A stretch of DNA of 64,000 nt. Source: Solea solea (lineage: Eukaryota > Chordata > Actinopteri > Pleuronectiformes > Soleidae). Location: the NCBI RefSeq assembly GCF_958295425.1, contig NC_081151.1:10540330-10604329 (forward strand). The letters are read 5' to 3'. This document shows, one piece after another, positions 23,903 through 64,000 of this stretch (position 1 is the first letter of the stretch; each line of letters opens with the position of its first letter). The position numbers and the translations under genes are program-made. The notes beneath the pieces are model-generated. The model had not been told where the DNA came from, made no database searches, and was given only the letters and a program-made list of their open reading frames with translations.

Positions 23903-24721
23903 TGGGGAGCAGCCATCACAGTGTCCTCCTGAGCTCACTGTGGACCTCACTGTCTCCTCCGTCATGTGAGCAGGACGTGAGTGAGGGCAGCAAGTGGTCA
24001 TCAAGATTAGAAAAGTGTGATTATAAATACAGAACATGGTCTTTTAGAATTGGTGGGAACTCAAGGATGTGATGCCAGTATCAGTACAGGTGTCATACGC
24101 TGTAATGGTTGACGATTTTCTGTGACGCTTTAATGATTCAAATGAAGAGAAATGTGTTTCGCCTCATCACAATTTTTCCTTGAAGAATGGTGCACATCTT
24201 ACAAATGAACTATGTAAATGTAGGAGCGGAACTGAACATTGAATATGTGTTTTACTCTGATTGAAAGTCATATTGTCGTAATACGGGTTTCATCGCTCAG
24301 TCCGGACTGAGCCCCTTTTCCACTAGCGCGGCACGACTCGGCACGACTCGGCACGACGCGGCTATTTTCCACTAGCGACAGTAGTGGCGACAGTACATTT
24401 AGCAAGGACATGTCTAAAATCTCAACATGTAACCGAGGAGCCTGGCGTATTTAGCGACAGCACTGCTGAAAGCCGCCGCTTGTGAGCCAAACCACAACCC
24501 CTTCCGCCGTATTGCAGTTCAGTGACTGTGTCAGACGGAGTCCTGCAGGAAGTACTCAACTAATGTGTGTAATTAACTGAGTCTAATGATTCAGTACAGC
24601 AAAAATAACTTCACTGCTTTACAAGTCACTAGTTTGTGTCGCGTATAAATCGACAAGGTCACGACAGTTTTCGCGCAGTTTTGCAGTGTCGTGGAAAAGT
24701 GGAGTAAATAACACAACTATC

Positions 24722-25040
24722 CATCTTCTAGTGCTTTATCCTCCGCATGAGGCTCAGCTGACCTAGGCGTGATAGGCGGGGTCACACCCTGGACAGGTCG
24801 CCAGTCCATCACAGGGACACATATAGAGACAAACAACCACGCACTCTCACATATGCTCAATTTAGAGTGTCCAATTTACCTAATCCCCATATTGCATGTT
24901 TTTGGACTGTGGGAGGAAGCCAGAAGACCCGGAGAAGACCCGCACACACACGTGCAGATCATGCAAACTCCCTGCAGAAAGGCCCTTGTTTTCAGCACGA
25001 CACAGGTTTTGCAAACCACGACACCTACCGTGTGGCCCCT
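24722..25040 (-). repeat. tRNA-headed SINE with L2-like tail, minus copy
   Basis: Reverse of the 12505 element, with tail GTGCTTTATCCTCCGCATGA, body ATATTGCATGTTTTTGGACT, and the head ending near ACCGTGTGGCCCC. Confidence 0.7.
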
Positions 25041-25547
25041 AACACGACTATAATTAATGCAATTTATAATGTTACATCTGTATCAATAACAGTCAAGCAC
25101 CAGCTACTGTACGGTGGGCGGGGAAGGGGCCCCCCCCCAAAATCAAATTCAGCTTAGGGCCCCATAACATCTCAGTTTCCATATTCATCAGTTAAAATGA
25201 CAATTATGCACAGTTTCTTCTAAAAGGGTCAGAAAACATTCAACAGGAGATGAATTTTCATTTTGTTATTAGAAATAGTTAAAATTAAGATTTCTTTTTT
25301 TTATAGTGGATTCATAGCTGAGTCAAAAGGAAGAACATCTGGCTTATGGAGCACGCGAGGCTGTTATCAGGCAGCGATCCACGCATGCATGACAAGTCTC
25401 TCTGAATACTACATGAAGGTGTGGGTTCTCACCAACACAAGCGGAGAAAACAATATCTACTGTGCGAGAGTCATGAAAACTGCAGCAGCAACAGTTTTCT
25501 AACCTGAGGAGAAAATGAAGTAAATGGAGAACAAACAAACAAACAAA

Positions 25548-25590
25548 CAGCAGCAGCAGCAGCAGAGGAAGAGGAGGAGGAGGAGGAGAC
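25548..25590. repeat. (CAG)n then (GGA)n repeat
   Basis: Adjacent trinucleotide tracts, CAG followed by GAG/GGA, intergenic. Confidence 0.9.
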
Positions 25591-26314
25591 TAGGTGACAG
25601 GTTGAGATAAATCATGAATAAACAAACAGTTTAGAGTGCAGGTATTCATCCTGTTACATCGTGATCGATCACTGAAGAATCACTCACTCACTCACAGTCA
25701 GCAGCAGGACGTCACCTCAGCTTCACACACGCGTGGAGACGTTACACTGACACGCTGCGATCTCAAGTTCAAACAACACACACACACACACACTCCAAAT
25801 ACAAAGATTCAGTTCTTACCGCCTATCTGCATCACACTGACGACCGGCACGTGCGCGTATGTGTGTGTGTGTGTGCGTGTGTTTGTCATCCACCAGCACT
25901 CTCTCCCTCTCTCTCTTTCTCTCTATTTAACTCTCTCTCTCTCTCTCTCTGCCACACACACACACTCTCTCTCTCTCACACTCAGAGCCTCTGAGTCTAT
26001 CTTTTATCAGCAGCCTCCAGGGGCGTATCAAGAGTGTCACACACTCCGTAGTAGCCACGAGGGCCGGACCACTGACGCTTGTGGAGACGTTGTGTGAATC
26101 ATTTTTTTTGACTCAAACGAAAAGAAAAAAAAAAAACACCTGTCACACACATGAGCACCCTCAAGACCAGGGGTGTCACACTGAAATGACGTGGGGGACC
26201 AATGAGAATGTTGTGTGGGCAGAAAGGGGCGGATCCACAGACAAAATAAAACTGTTCTGAAGGCAGTGGGCAGGGCCGGCCAAAGACTTTATGGGGCCCT
26301 AAGCTGAATTTGAT

Positions 26315-26340
26315 GGGGGGGGGGGGGGGGGGGGGGGGGG
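26315..26340. repeat. Poly-G tract
   Basis: Twenty-six consecutive G, next to GGGGCCCTAAGCTGAATTTG. The reverse complement of that motif occurs at 25120-25165 beside a C run. Confidence 0.95.
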
Positions 26341-26417
26341 TTTATTTGTTGTTGTTTTTTAAACCTTAGAGGGCACTTTCATATTCAGAAGCACTAAGTG
26401 TGCTGATACTTGGGTTA

Positions 26418-29045
26418 AGTTGTGTTTCCACTAGCATAGTACCTGATACTTGGTACTTTTTTTAGTACCTGCTCTGGCAAGGTTCCAAATGTGCTGAGTA
26501 CACGAGATCTACAGTATCTAAAGCTAGATCTACATTTCTTTATTATGTTAAAATGTTTTTTTTTCTCCACACACTACTGCACTACACGCTTAGTTTGTTT
26601 ATTAAGTTAACACGTTAATCGCTGCGATTAATACAGCCGAGTTTAACCTCGACACATTTTTTTTTAATGTGTTTACTTCTCGTGTGCGTTGAACTCCAAC
26701 ATGAAAGCCGGGAATTATCCGCGTGAAACAGTCCCTTGCCTGCACTCAGTCAGATACTGTAGGACCGACTGAGACAGTAGCTGAAGATGGAGAGAGGTGA
26801 GGGATTGTTGGGCGGAAGGTTTCATTTTAAGGAGCTGAGCGACGGAACCACTGACAAAACTAAATTTACCTGGGAGTCACGGCACAATTTATTGACAAGG
26901 ACTGGAAGTTGAGATCCTTTGCCTCGACTGTCAAAAAAGTGGAAAGTAAGTGTCAAACTAACCACTCTTAACACCAACAGTGTCTGTAATGTGCTGGCAG
27001 CTGCCCAGAGACTTCCATTTGGACGCCTAAGCTGCGTGGCTGACTGTGCTTTGATAGGCATCACATCACATCTTTCTATATGTCATTCTGTGTTTAAAAA
27101 GAAAGATATAATTAAACAATGGTGCCAGAAATGCACACTGTCTCATAACTGATTCATTTAGTCACCAGATGAAAAGCAAACTTTAAATCACGATAAATCT
27201 AGATTTACCCGCATTTCAAAATGTGAGATCAATTAGTATAATTTTATATTTTATAGTTAAAACACAATATTTGATTGTGATATCGCAATAAGCCATTCGT
27301 GATGATATTTCACAGAATTTCAAAGTAAAAGGGTTTGTTTTGGTGTGGAACGATGTGGAATCTATTAATAGAAGAAGAACAATAGTGTTATTAAAAATTT
27401 AAATATTTTCACTAATGTTGAGTTATATTCATAATAACAGGACACCACATAATATGGACTGTGTGATTGAAGCTTATACGATCTAACTTTGGCAAAATGT
27501 GAAACACAAGTCCAGTTTTTAGTTATTTAAATGTGGTCTATTTAAATAAACAGATGTTGTGAACGTCACTTACATCATGTTGTACCTTTTATTTACCGAG
27601 TAAATTATCCATATGGATAATTGTAGAACTGGCACTTATTTTCTCCCAGTTAAGACGATAACAACGTCTATGAGACGTCACTGGGACTTTTCAAACCACA
27701 ATGTCACTGCAATCTCCTGTACATAGTTCATCCTAATAAATAATAAATTAAATTAAATAAATACATTGCTTAGTGTCCTGCACCAAATTCCATAGAGAAA
27801 ATCAACATTTTTAGCTCATAAAAATAGGCGAGAACACGAGATGACATATAAGCATGCATGTCATTTATGAGGTAACAGAAACACCAGCATGCACTGTGAG
27901 GTAAGTATTAAATGTAATGTGTCAATATCTCATAACCACACTTCAGAGAAGCCTGACATTTGCTGCTATTCACTAATGTGATCGGCTTTTCCTCGGGGGG
28001 CCTCTTTCACTTCAGGGCCCCAGGCCTTTGCTTACCCTGTTGCAACTCTGCAAAATGTGCTGATCAATTCATTTTTATGTGCACACAGCATATTACAACA
28101 TACATTCTCTAGAGGGACTTTACAAGGCACGAAAACCTCCAGGAGAAACAGACTCAAGTGATGAAAGGAGAGAAACTAAGGAGAGAGGAGAGGGAACAGC
28201 TGTATAGCTGTTTACATTTTGTAATTTCTATAAACTAAAGCTCTTTTCTACAGCGGAGTATTAGGGCCAAACTGAAAAGGGAAAAAATGTTTATCTTTTC
28301 AAGAAAAAAAGTTGTAACATTACAAGAATAAAGACATTATTAATCAAGCAAAGATGATCAGCTGCAACCTGCGACAAGATGAGAAACCCGGAGCATTTAG
28401 TGAAGTTATATTTCAGTTTGGGCTTCACAAATAAGGAAATACTTCATCTTTTGGCACATCAGCACCACATAATCATTAGCATCAGGACTTTGAAAAGATT
28501 GTGCAAGAAAGATTGTGTTTGTTTCGAAGACAGAACCTCCACTTTTGTGGAGGAGGAAATGGCTGGCAGTGGTCGACCGCAAGCCAACTGCTGGTTACAT
28601 CTGTGTTCTGTTCAAAGAGGTTTAGTCATTTCTCAAGAAACGAGTAGATTGATGAGATAGATTTTGGATCCAGAAGGAGTGGAACTACGGAGAGCACGGC
28701 GTCTCCGGCGTCGTCAGTACAATAACAGAGGGCCCAAGACGGAGGGTCCAGTGTAACTTCAGCTGTTTGTTAGCACACAGTGGTGTACTTGCTGCTCGGT
28801 CTGTGGACGCATCACGCTGCATCTTTGCAGACAACAGTCATGTTCTATCACTGTTAGAAAACGGCAGGTTGGATTCTTGTGTTGGACGTCGCGCTCACGA
28901 CTCTTCCAGTGACGACACTCTCTGACCAATCAGGGGCCGGCAGTCTGTTGACGTCACATTTTGGTATCAGTAGGTACCAAAAAAAACACACCTGGTACAT
29001 AAGAGTAGAGGCGAGCCGAGTAGTGCTAGAACTGTAAAATGGAAA
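26418..29045. mobile_element. Possible composite DNA transposon with degenerate ends
   Basis: The left side reads TTTCCACTAGCATAGTACC then TTGGTACTTTTTTAGTACC. The right side, in reverse complement, reads TTTTCCATTTTACAGTTCTA, then ACTCGGCTCGCCTC and GTACC. These resemble the opposed ends of a fish DNA element whose ends carry a GGTACC/CTCGGCTCG motif. A broken transposase fragment lies inside (28379-28743), and a MITE-end fragment near 27778. Boundaries are approximate, and the block may be several nested insertions. Confidence 0.4.
28379..28743 (+). pseudogene. Transposase/integrase N-terminal fragment, broken
   Basis: The frame reads HLVKLYFSLGFTNKEILHLL, then ISIRTLKRLCKK, then a SGRPQANCWLHL-like block, VISQETSRLM, a stop at 28657-28659, and in the same frame LDPEGVELRRARRLRRRQY and NRGP. 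This matches the helix-turn-helix and linker part of a DDE integrase-like transposase family expanded in fishes (possibly IS3EU type). The DDE core that should follow is missing; the frame ends at a TAA at 28753-28755. A dead fragment. Confidence 0.6.
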
Positions 29046-29428
29046 AGCCCCATATGGTATGAGGTCTGTTAAAGACTTCAGAAACAGCAGCTGCCACAAA
29101 GAAAGCCAAGACACTGCGTTCAGTTTTAGAAACATTTATTAGAAAACAAGCTTCTGTGTTAACGTCAGCCTCCTCAGTTACAGTAGCAGTTATTCCAGTT
29201 AAAGCAGGAAATGTCTGTGACGTCAGCTCCAAATCACCTTCTGCTTTCACTTCTCTCTTGTGACGCAGCGACGCACCGCAGCATTTGATTTGATTTTTTT
29301 AATGTATTGCAGAAATGACTTCTTTTTGGTAATTCTTAACAATGGAACTTAGGGAAAACCCAGAGAGACAGAGACACTCATACTCACACCTTCCATCCAT
29401 CCATCCAACAACATAGTAATAATGCAAG

Positions 29429-29430
<2 letters not shown>

Positions 29431-29461
<31 letters not shown>

Positions 29462-29516
29462 GGGGGAGGTTTTTCAACAAAAAAGGAAATTGCGTCCCCT
29501 TATTTTGAAATCAGAA

Positions 29517-29547
<31 letters not shown>
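29431..29547. repeat. Two (CA)n microsatellites
   Basis: CA tracts at 29431-29457 and 29518-29547, separated by about 60 bp. Confidence 0.95.
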
Positions 29548-29550
<3 letters not shown>

Positions 29551-31148
29551 AGCCTCAAAACAATAAACGGACAGATTGCTGCAGAAGGCATCAAACTACA
29601 GTGTCTTACGTATCATCACGTCGCTACTAAAACTTAAAATGCGTAAATAAAAATGTTCAGCTCCTGAAGTTCTACAGTGGAATCAGGTTTTTTTTTAACC
29701 AGTTAACAGGAAATCTGGATTTGTTTTGGTATCAACAAACAGTTTCAAAGGTAAAGTTTCCAGAAGGTTTTACTTTAAAATGTAACCCAGGACTCGTAAA
29801 GTATAAAATCTAACATGTACAAATGTTACAGGTACAATAATTTAGTTGCATATCGTCAGTATTTTTTCTTTTTTCGTGTGGAGCATGTTACGTTAGTGAT
29901 GTACTCCAGTGTTTTCTCCTCATTCTCGTCGTCTCTCTGGTGCTCTAGGAATGTTTCAGTCGTCTCTAATGTAGTCGCGGTAACTACAAGCAGTACAGAC
30001 ACACAATAAATAGATAAATCAGTGGATCAGTGTCACTAACTTCAGATTCTCTTTTCATTAACGTCATTTATCTCAGGAGGAAACTTTCATTCACCCTCTT
30101 CTTCCTCTCTCTCTCCATTCGCCCCCATAGAAAATGTGTAAACTCCCCCGCACGGGTCACCTACGACAACAGAAACCTTTGATTTATAGGAAGGTGACTT
30201 TTAGAGAACAAGTAAAGTGATCAATCTAGAAAAAGGTGACTCATACTCAGGTGTTAAGGTGTGAAATGTGTCAGATTTGCAGCCATGAGACGCAGATGTG
30301 ACAGTTAAAAAGTGACAGTGTTTCTCTGGAGCAGTTAGGGCGTGTAGGCGTTCGCTTAGAAGTGGATCAATGGAAAACGGCACCACATGGACACTTTGTC
30401 GGTTTTTATATTATCTGTCCCTTTAAGGTCTCAGGTTATATTAGATAAGTGTCAAAAATCAATAGTGAGAAATGGTTTGTTGTCGTATGAGAAGTCTTCA
30501 TTAGTTTTGGATCAGTTTTCTAAAACACACATCTGGTCATTTTCTCATTTATAAACTTTATTTCATGTTCTTTTATTAAAACTATGTTCTGCTATAATTG
30601 AGGTTTTGAACGTAAGTGTAAAACTGGATCTGGAATGCCTGATAAATGGCTTGTGTTCTTTCACCGTTTCTTGTTAACAGGCAGCAGCAGGTGAGACTTA
30701 CACCTGTAGCAATACCACAGTGAAACGGCATAAATCTGGTCACTTAATGCTGATGTAGACTCTGATATGACGATGTTAACTCATTTGGACAGAAGACAAA
30801 AGCTAATGCTCATAGCCGTTGATTCACTACTTCTTTCAGCTGTACACTATTTTACCAAAAAAAACAAAAACACATTCAGCTACTGCTACTTGTTATACGA
30901 TGCTAACAAAGTAGCGGTCACCCAATATAGCATAGTGTGCGCTAATATTCAACGTGCAACAATGTCATTTATTTATTCACTTGTCATTAAACTGGGAACT
31001 AACTGTTATTTATCGCATTTATTCCAAGTTTTACCGGGAATTTCCCGCCCCTTTGCAATCCCGACCAGATCACAGTGGCTCTGGATTCAGGTTCAGTCTA
31101 CATCGTGCGGTGCCTACAACTGTGTAGCGTGCAGCAGTGATTTACCCA

Positions 31149-31150
<2 letters not shown>

Positions 31151-31182
<32 letters not shown>
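31151..31182. repeat. (GT)n microsatellite
   Basis: Uninterrupted GT units in the probable ccdc88c 3' region; a second GT tract is at 31276-31301. Confidence 0.95.
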
Positions 31183-31186
<4 letters not shown>

Positions 31187-32369
31187 AATTAGATCCAGTT
31201 CATCGGTTAGAAAAGCAAAAACCGATTCCCCCAGGGACAATGCCTGTTTCTGTATATATCATTATATATACTGGATGTGTGTGTGTGTGTGTGTGTGTGT
31301 GAGAAACTAGTGTTGGCTTGGGCAGAGCAACATTTCCAGTAAAGTGTCATGCGTGTTGCATGCTGGGACAGAATCTAAAGATGGAGGAGGAAAGGCTGTA
31401 ATTTATCCGGGAGGGGCCCCTCCACCTCTGTCTTGTTTATCTATTCATTCCTTCATCACTCCATCCATGCGTCTCTATATCTGTCCCTTCATCTGTGTCC
31501 ATCCCAGCATCCCTCTGTTTATTCTAGCCGGCTCTCACTATCTCTTCTACACCCACTTCTCCTTCCCTTGCTTCTCTACTCTTTGCTTGAATCCCTCCAT
31601 TTTCTGCTTTCCTCTCTTGTCTTTTTTTTTTGCTTCCAGTGTTTGTGGAGAGAGAAAATGGAGGAGAAACATTACATTCAGTTGCTCCGGTGCTTCTGGT
31701 CGTCTTCACTTCAGTTCGGTCGCACTCGATGACGGCTAACTCCTGCAGTCTTAACAGCTCCAGCTTAAGTGTCATGGATTCTCAGGCTTTGGTCACTGAA
31801 GCATCTTCCTCCATTTCAACTGAAAGTAAAATTAGAACTTAAAAAAATAATAAAAAAAATAACCAGCGGGTGAAATCATCCACAATTAGTCTAGTTCTTC
31901 AGCCAGTAACAGCTACACCATCGTCAAAGCTGCTCCTTTGGTCACATGGGCTGAGGCCTTTGGCTGGGTTACAGAACACGGTGCTACTATGACTGAGCCT
32001 GAAGACTTCCAGCATTCTCAGCGGCTTTAGTGTTGCGTTCAAGTCTTTAAAAAACATCATCTACAGTATATAGCATCTGCTCCTGAAAGTTTCAGCATGA
32101 GACCATGATGGTGATGAAACTGAGCATCAACATCAACTGTTTTTCGCCGCATGCTGTTAACTCGGCTTCTGCTTGTTTATCTACAATTTTGTTCCAGAAA
32201 ATACCAACTGAAGTCCTTCATGCTGACATGCTTCAAATGTGGCTATGCTCCCACCCATGGGACGTCCAGTGACTGACGCCTCATTGGAACAAAGTTAAAT
32301 ACTTCAAAGTTTGAAGACTGATTCATGTGTTCATGAGAGTTTGGACTCGTCTGCCACAGCTCCAGGTTT

Positions 32370-60412
<28,043 letters not shown>

Positions 60413-60849
60413 CTGTAACAGATTAGGTTTGACGGGTTAGGAGAGAGCAAGTAAATTATAATGATGATGTTCTGATAAAACAATGGACCTCAATCTGTAG
60501 CCTAATGGGAGCCCTAAGGTGGGCCCTGGTCACAAGTCAACACCTGTCTTTGACACAGCTAAACTGGAGACTGAGAGATTCTGAACGTTGTAGTGAACAA
60601 TGTTTGAAAATGGCAAAAAAAAACTATTATATATACACATTACATATATATAATATGACATAATAATCACAATTTTATATAGCACTATTAAAAATGCAGA
60701 CAGGCAAAAGAAAAAACAGGATAAGGATACTCGGGGATAAAAACAAGACACAATCAGAACACCAAATAATAAATCAAAACAAAAGAACAATCGTTCTGGG
60801 ATAAAAAGATAAAAGAGTAAAAGCAGAGGTCTTTTTTTCAGTTATAAAT

Positions 60850-61415
60850 AATTTTTCCATTTTTATTGTGAGCTATGGAGTGAAATATCATCACAAAAAC
60901 TGTTATTCTAATATCATGAAGGGGTATTGTGATATAAAATTAATATCCACGCTCCTATTGAACAGTTGATTCTTCCTTGACCAGCCCCCTCCTGGCCAGA
61001 GTAGATGCTCATTGGCCCCCAGGTTGATCAAATTGGTGACCACTGGGTAAATGGGTGACATCACATAAAGGCAGGTGAATAAAGATGGGTTTTAAGAAGG
61101 GATTTAAAGAGTCCACTGAATCTGCGAGCCTGATCTTCTCAGGTAGGTTGTTCCAAAGTCAAGGGACCCTGACAGCAGACTCCTTTAGTTCTAAGCCTCG
61201 ACTTTGGAACGGAAAACAGATTCCCACCTGAGGATATATGCAGTCAACATGTCTGCAATATAGTTTACAGACAGACTCATATGTGGTTTAAAAGCAATCA
61301 GTTGCACAGGGAACCAGTGGAGCGAAGCCATAATTGGGGTGATGTGATGGCATCTCTTAAAACCTGTGACAACCCTAACTGCTTTTGAACCAACTGGAGG
61401 CAGGAGAGTGATCTT
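60850..61415. repeat. Probable interspersed repeat, unclassified
   Basis: The sequence around AGGTAGGTTGTTCCAAAGTC and CAGGGAACCAGTGGAGCGAA resembles a repeat I associate with fish genomes, and in reverse reads CHHITPIMASLHWFPV, like a retroelement ORF remnant. Class uncertain. Confidence 0.4.
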
Positions 61416-61418
61416 TAA

Positions 61419-61998
61419 GGGCGCTTTCACACCAGAGCTGTTTGGGCCGCTTTAAATGGACCAGAGTCTGTTTCCTCGGATAGTCCGCTTCTTTGGGCAG
61501 GTGTGAAAGCTCATCTGAACTCTGGAGCGGACCAAACATGCGAAATCTGGTCTGCCTGAAAACGTGGGTCTTAGTTTGCTTGCAAGCGAACCCTAGTGTG
61601 GTTTGCTGACAGTGCGAGATGCAAACGGACTATCCAGCGAACCAAAGACAGAAAGAGAGGGAATGACGATAGCTCGCTGCCTCGCCTGCTGCTCATACTG
61701 GGTTTGAACACCAACATAAAAACAGAAACCCAAGAGTGCATATATTTGGTTGCTCTATTGTTTGTTTTTGTGGTGAACAAGCCAGCGAGAGGGGATGGAT
61801 TTATGTTTTCAGTCCTGGACAATCAATGCGCCGGGTTTTATTTTCCTCATGCTTTTTTCTTCCTGGTCAGTGCTGGTTTCTGGCAAAACTGCCCCAAATG
61901 AGCGAAAAGTGAACCAAACCAAATGAAGGTGTGAATTTTTCGGTATTCTCTGCCCACTCAAACGGAGTCCCTCAGACTATCCTGGTGTGAATACATCC
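61419..61998. mobile_element. PIF/Harbinger-like MITE with TAA target duplication
   Basis: Ends GGGCGCTTTCACACCAG and CCTGGTGTGAATACATCC are imperfect inverted repeats, flanked by TAA on both sides (61416-61418, 61999-62001). Three-base TWA duplications are typical of Harbinger elements. 580 bp; the 101-residue plus-strand frame inside has no recognised domain. Confidence 0.7.
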
Positions 61999-62001
61999 TA
62001 A

Positions 62002-64000
62002 ACCACTCTCCCTACTGTCTGTTAGCAGAAAGCTTTGCAAGATCAGGGCTGCCGACCCCCGGCCAGGTACCAGCTATATAAGATCAAGGTACTGATGGTG
62101 TTATTTAAGTCATTTATCATGAATTTTGGAGTGGCAAGAATTGAAAAACACAGAAGCATGCAAAATGGATGCCGACCTGGCCTTTTTGCTGTTGTATCTT
62201 TGGGATTAACTCTCTGTTCTCTATGTATTTGCACTTCCTTGCTGTTTGCTATCGTTAAGGCATTAAATGCATAAAATATTTTATGAACATGACGTCTGTT
62301 GCTGATTTGTTTTTGGTGGGAGGTTGGCTGTTCTTCCATCGGCATGGGCATGGCTCCACGGCTTGAGATCACTGGCTCCATTGAAAACAAATGCACATGG
62401 CCAAGAGAGGGGAGCTGAGGGATTATTGATATGAGGAACTCTGATCAGTGGAATAAACACACATCTGCCACATGGACCATGGTACTTATTTGCGGAGCAT
62501 AGCGCACAACAGCATAAAAGCAAGGCACAACAAAGCTGTACACATGAATCTCAAAACACAAAGTTAAGATTTATTATGTTACTTTGAACAATGTTTTGGT
62601 TCATTGTGGCTGCTATAGTCTACATAATCAATGGGATACACTGAAAGCAGGGACTGAAATGAAAGATTTGTAGTGTAACATTGTCGTTGTTCTTCTGCTG
62701 TGTCCTGTGATTCTGCTCTGCTGCCTTGTTAGTTTACGGCGTGACAGAACTGACAGTGTCTGCCAAAAGGTGTTTACTCTTCAACTTTGGTCCATTCAAA
62801 ATTTTGTAAAACTAAATCAAAGTCCAACCACTTACTGACCCAGACTCAGTTGTGTGTATGTGTTTTGTGTGTGTGTGTGTGTAGGCAGGCAGCCAACAGG
62901 AAACACCCTCCTGTTGACACAGACATGAAGGGAGGGAGAGAGAGAATCAGGAAAGAAACACCCCACTAGGAGGGAATGCTTTCCATTCCAGTATATCCTC
63001 TGTTGTCTCACAAACACACCTGACTGTCCGGGACCAAGAAAATTCATGACCAAATCCAACTAAAAGAATATTTGATGATGTGTATTTTATGAAACACACT
63101 GGCAGAATCAGTAGAGCTTGGAATAAAGTGTCTTCATCAATAGTTCAGATAAATCAAGTTGTTTTGAGATGAGGAAGAGAGGTTAATGATTAACCGACAA
63201 CGTCTGTTTCATTTTGTATGCGTGCCGGGCCTCACATGCTGTGTCACTATGTTTTATAACAGCAGAGGACGTTCATCAACCAAAGCACTAAAGACGTGAG
63301 CAGTCGAAAGGTGCAGGTAAACATGCGGCAAGATGAAAAGGCCTCTGAACTGTGAGCTGCACCTGCACTGGGGTATACATTAGATAAATTTATATTAGAT
63401 TAGATTAGAGAATGCAAATCTAAAATCAACCAGCGTCACTAGAGTCATGATTCCAGCAGAGGAGCAGACAGTGTGACTACAGTAACGGTGCTACAACTTA
63501 AAAACCACTACATAAAAAAGGGCACTCAACTGACAGTAAACTTCCACTGCGACAATCCTGGTAGAAAGTGAATTTGACCTCTGCATTTAACCCATCATTT
63601 TTCTTTTCTTTTTTTTTTTTTTACACACACTAGAAGTGGGAAGAATTTATCTGCATCCGTAGAGCAATGGGTGATCGGAGACCTTGCTCAGGGCCACCCC
63701 AGCCCTTGATCCGTCCCTATATGAAGTTCTCTGCAACTTGACTACTTACTGCTCTGTTTAACTTTAACTTTTTACAAATGGTTTGGGCTGCCTTATTTGT
63801 ATATACAGTATACAGCAGTTACTGCAGCACAATAAGACAAGTAATAACAGGCTGACATGAGCAGATTTTTCAAACAGGAGGCTCATTGTTTTATTAGGCT
63901 ACTATTTTTAGTAGTGATTTGTCACGGCAATATAATATAATCATTACTAATGTGTCACTAATCTACAACCTTCACAGTTCAAACAGAGATAAAGCTGTAA
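62002..64000. other. ccdc88c 5' intron, no exon found
   Basis: I searched the minus strand for the rest of the HOOK domain and found nothing. A common fish repeat (CTCTGCATTTAACCCATC, CCTTGCTCAGGGCCACCCC) lies at about 63520-63720, and a GT tract at about 62862-62882. Confidence 0.55.

Larger units (their letters stand above)
29140..32369 (-). other. ccdc88c 3' UTR and downstream flank
   Basis: Sequence after the ccdc88c stop. Minus-strand AATAAA hexamers (TTTATT on plus) occur at 31518-31523, 30968-30973 and 29135-29140, so the 3' UTR could run from about 0.85 to 3.2 kb. The sequence has few interspersed repeats compared with 11-29 kb, consistent with transcribed UTR. The real end cannot be fixed from sequence alone. 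Confidence 0.45.

Noticed and set aside
25636..26097. 153-residue plus-strand frame
   Set aside because: Mostly translated CA, GT and CT microsatellites.
31344..31775. Overlapping frames on both strands near 31.5 kb
   Set aside because: CT-rich low-complexity sequence in the probable ccdc88c 3' region; no domain or splice support.
61596..61901. 101-residue plus-strand frame
   Set aside because: Falls entirely inside the Harbinger-like MITE and resembles no transposase.

Overview
The window is vertebrate nuclear DNA, almost certainly from a ray-finned (teleost) fish. It has two multi-exon genes with GT-AG introns, much microsatellite DNA, and many elements typical of teleost genomes: a tRNA-headed SINE with an L2-like tail, hAT-, Tc1/mariner- and Harbinger-type MITEs, and LINE 3' ends. 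There is no operon structure, CRISPR array or prokaryotic gene.

Two genes lie head to tail on the minus strand. At 2667-10506 is a complete proton-sensing GPCR, gpr68 (OGR1), here cut into six coding exons that join in phase to 383 residues. At 32370-60412 is most of ccdc88c (Daple): 28 in-phase exons coding for 1872 residues, from the second half of the N-terminal HOOK domain to the C-terminal GCV PDZ ligand. Its first exons lie beyond 64000. As I recall, human GPR68 and CCDC88C are also neighbours in the same orientation (14q32), so this is conserved synteny.

Layout: 1-2660, gpr68 3' flank with a foldback MITE; 2667-10506, gpr68, with a TTAA-flanked MITE in intron 2; 10.5-29 kb, a repeat-rich intergenic stretch with a hAT MITE, SINE copies, a Tc1-like remnant split by a LINE end, an exact 243-bp tandem duplication, and a composite block with a broken transposase/integrase fragment; 29-32.4 kb, probable ccdc88c 3' UTR and flank; 32.4-60.4 kb, ccdc88c; 60.4-64 kb, ccdc88c intron with a Harbinger-like MITE.

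The two genes are not known to act in one pathway. GPR68 senses extracellular protons and signals through G proteins. Daple binds Dishevelled through its C-terminal PDZ ligand and activates G-alpha-i through its GBA motif. Most notable here: a stop-free 90-nt intron in the third extracellular loop of gpr68, the five coding introns of gpr68, and an in-phase alternative last exon of ccdc88c that would yield a Daple lacking both the GBA motif and the PDZ ligand.
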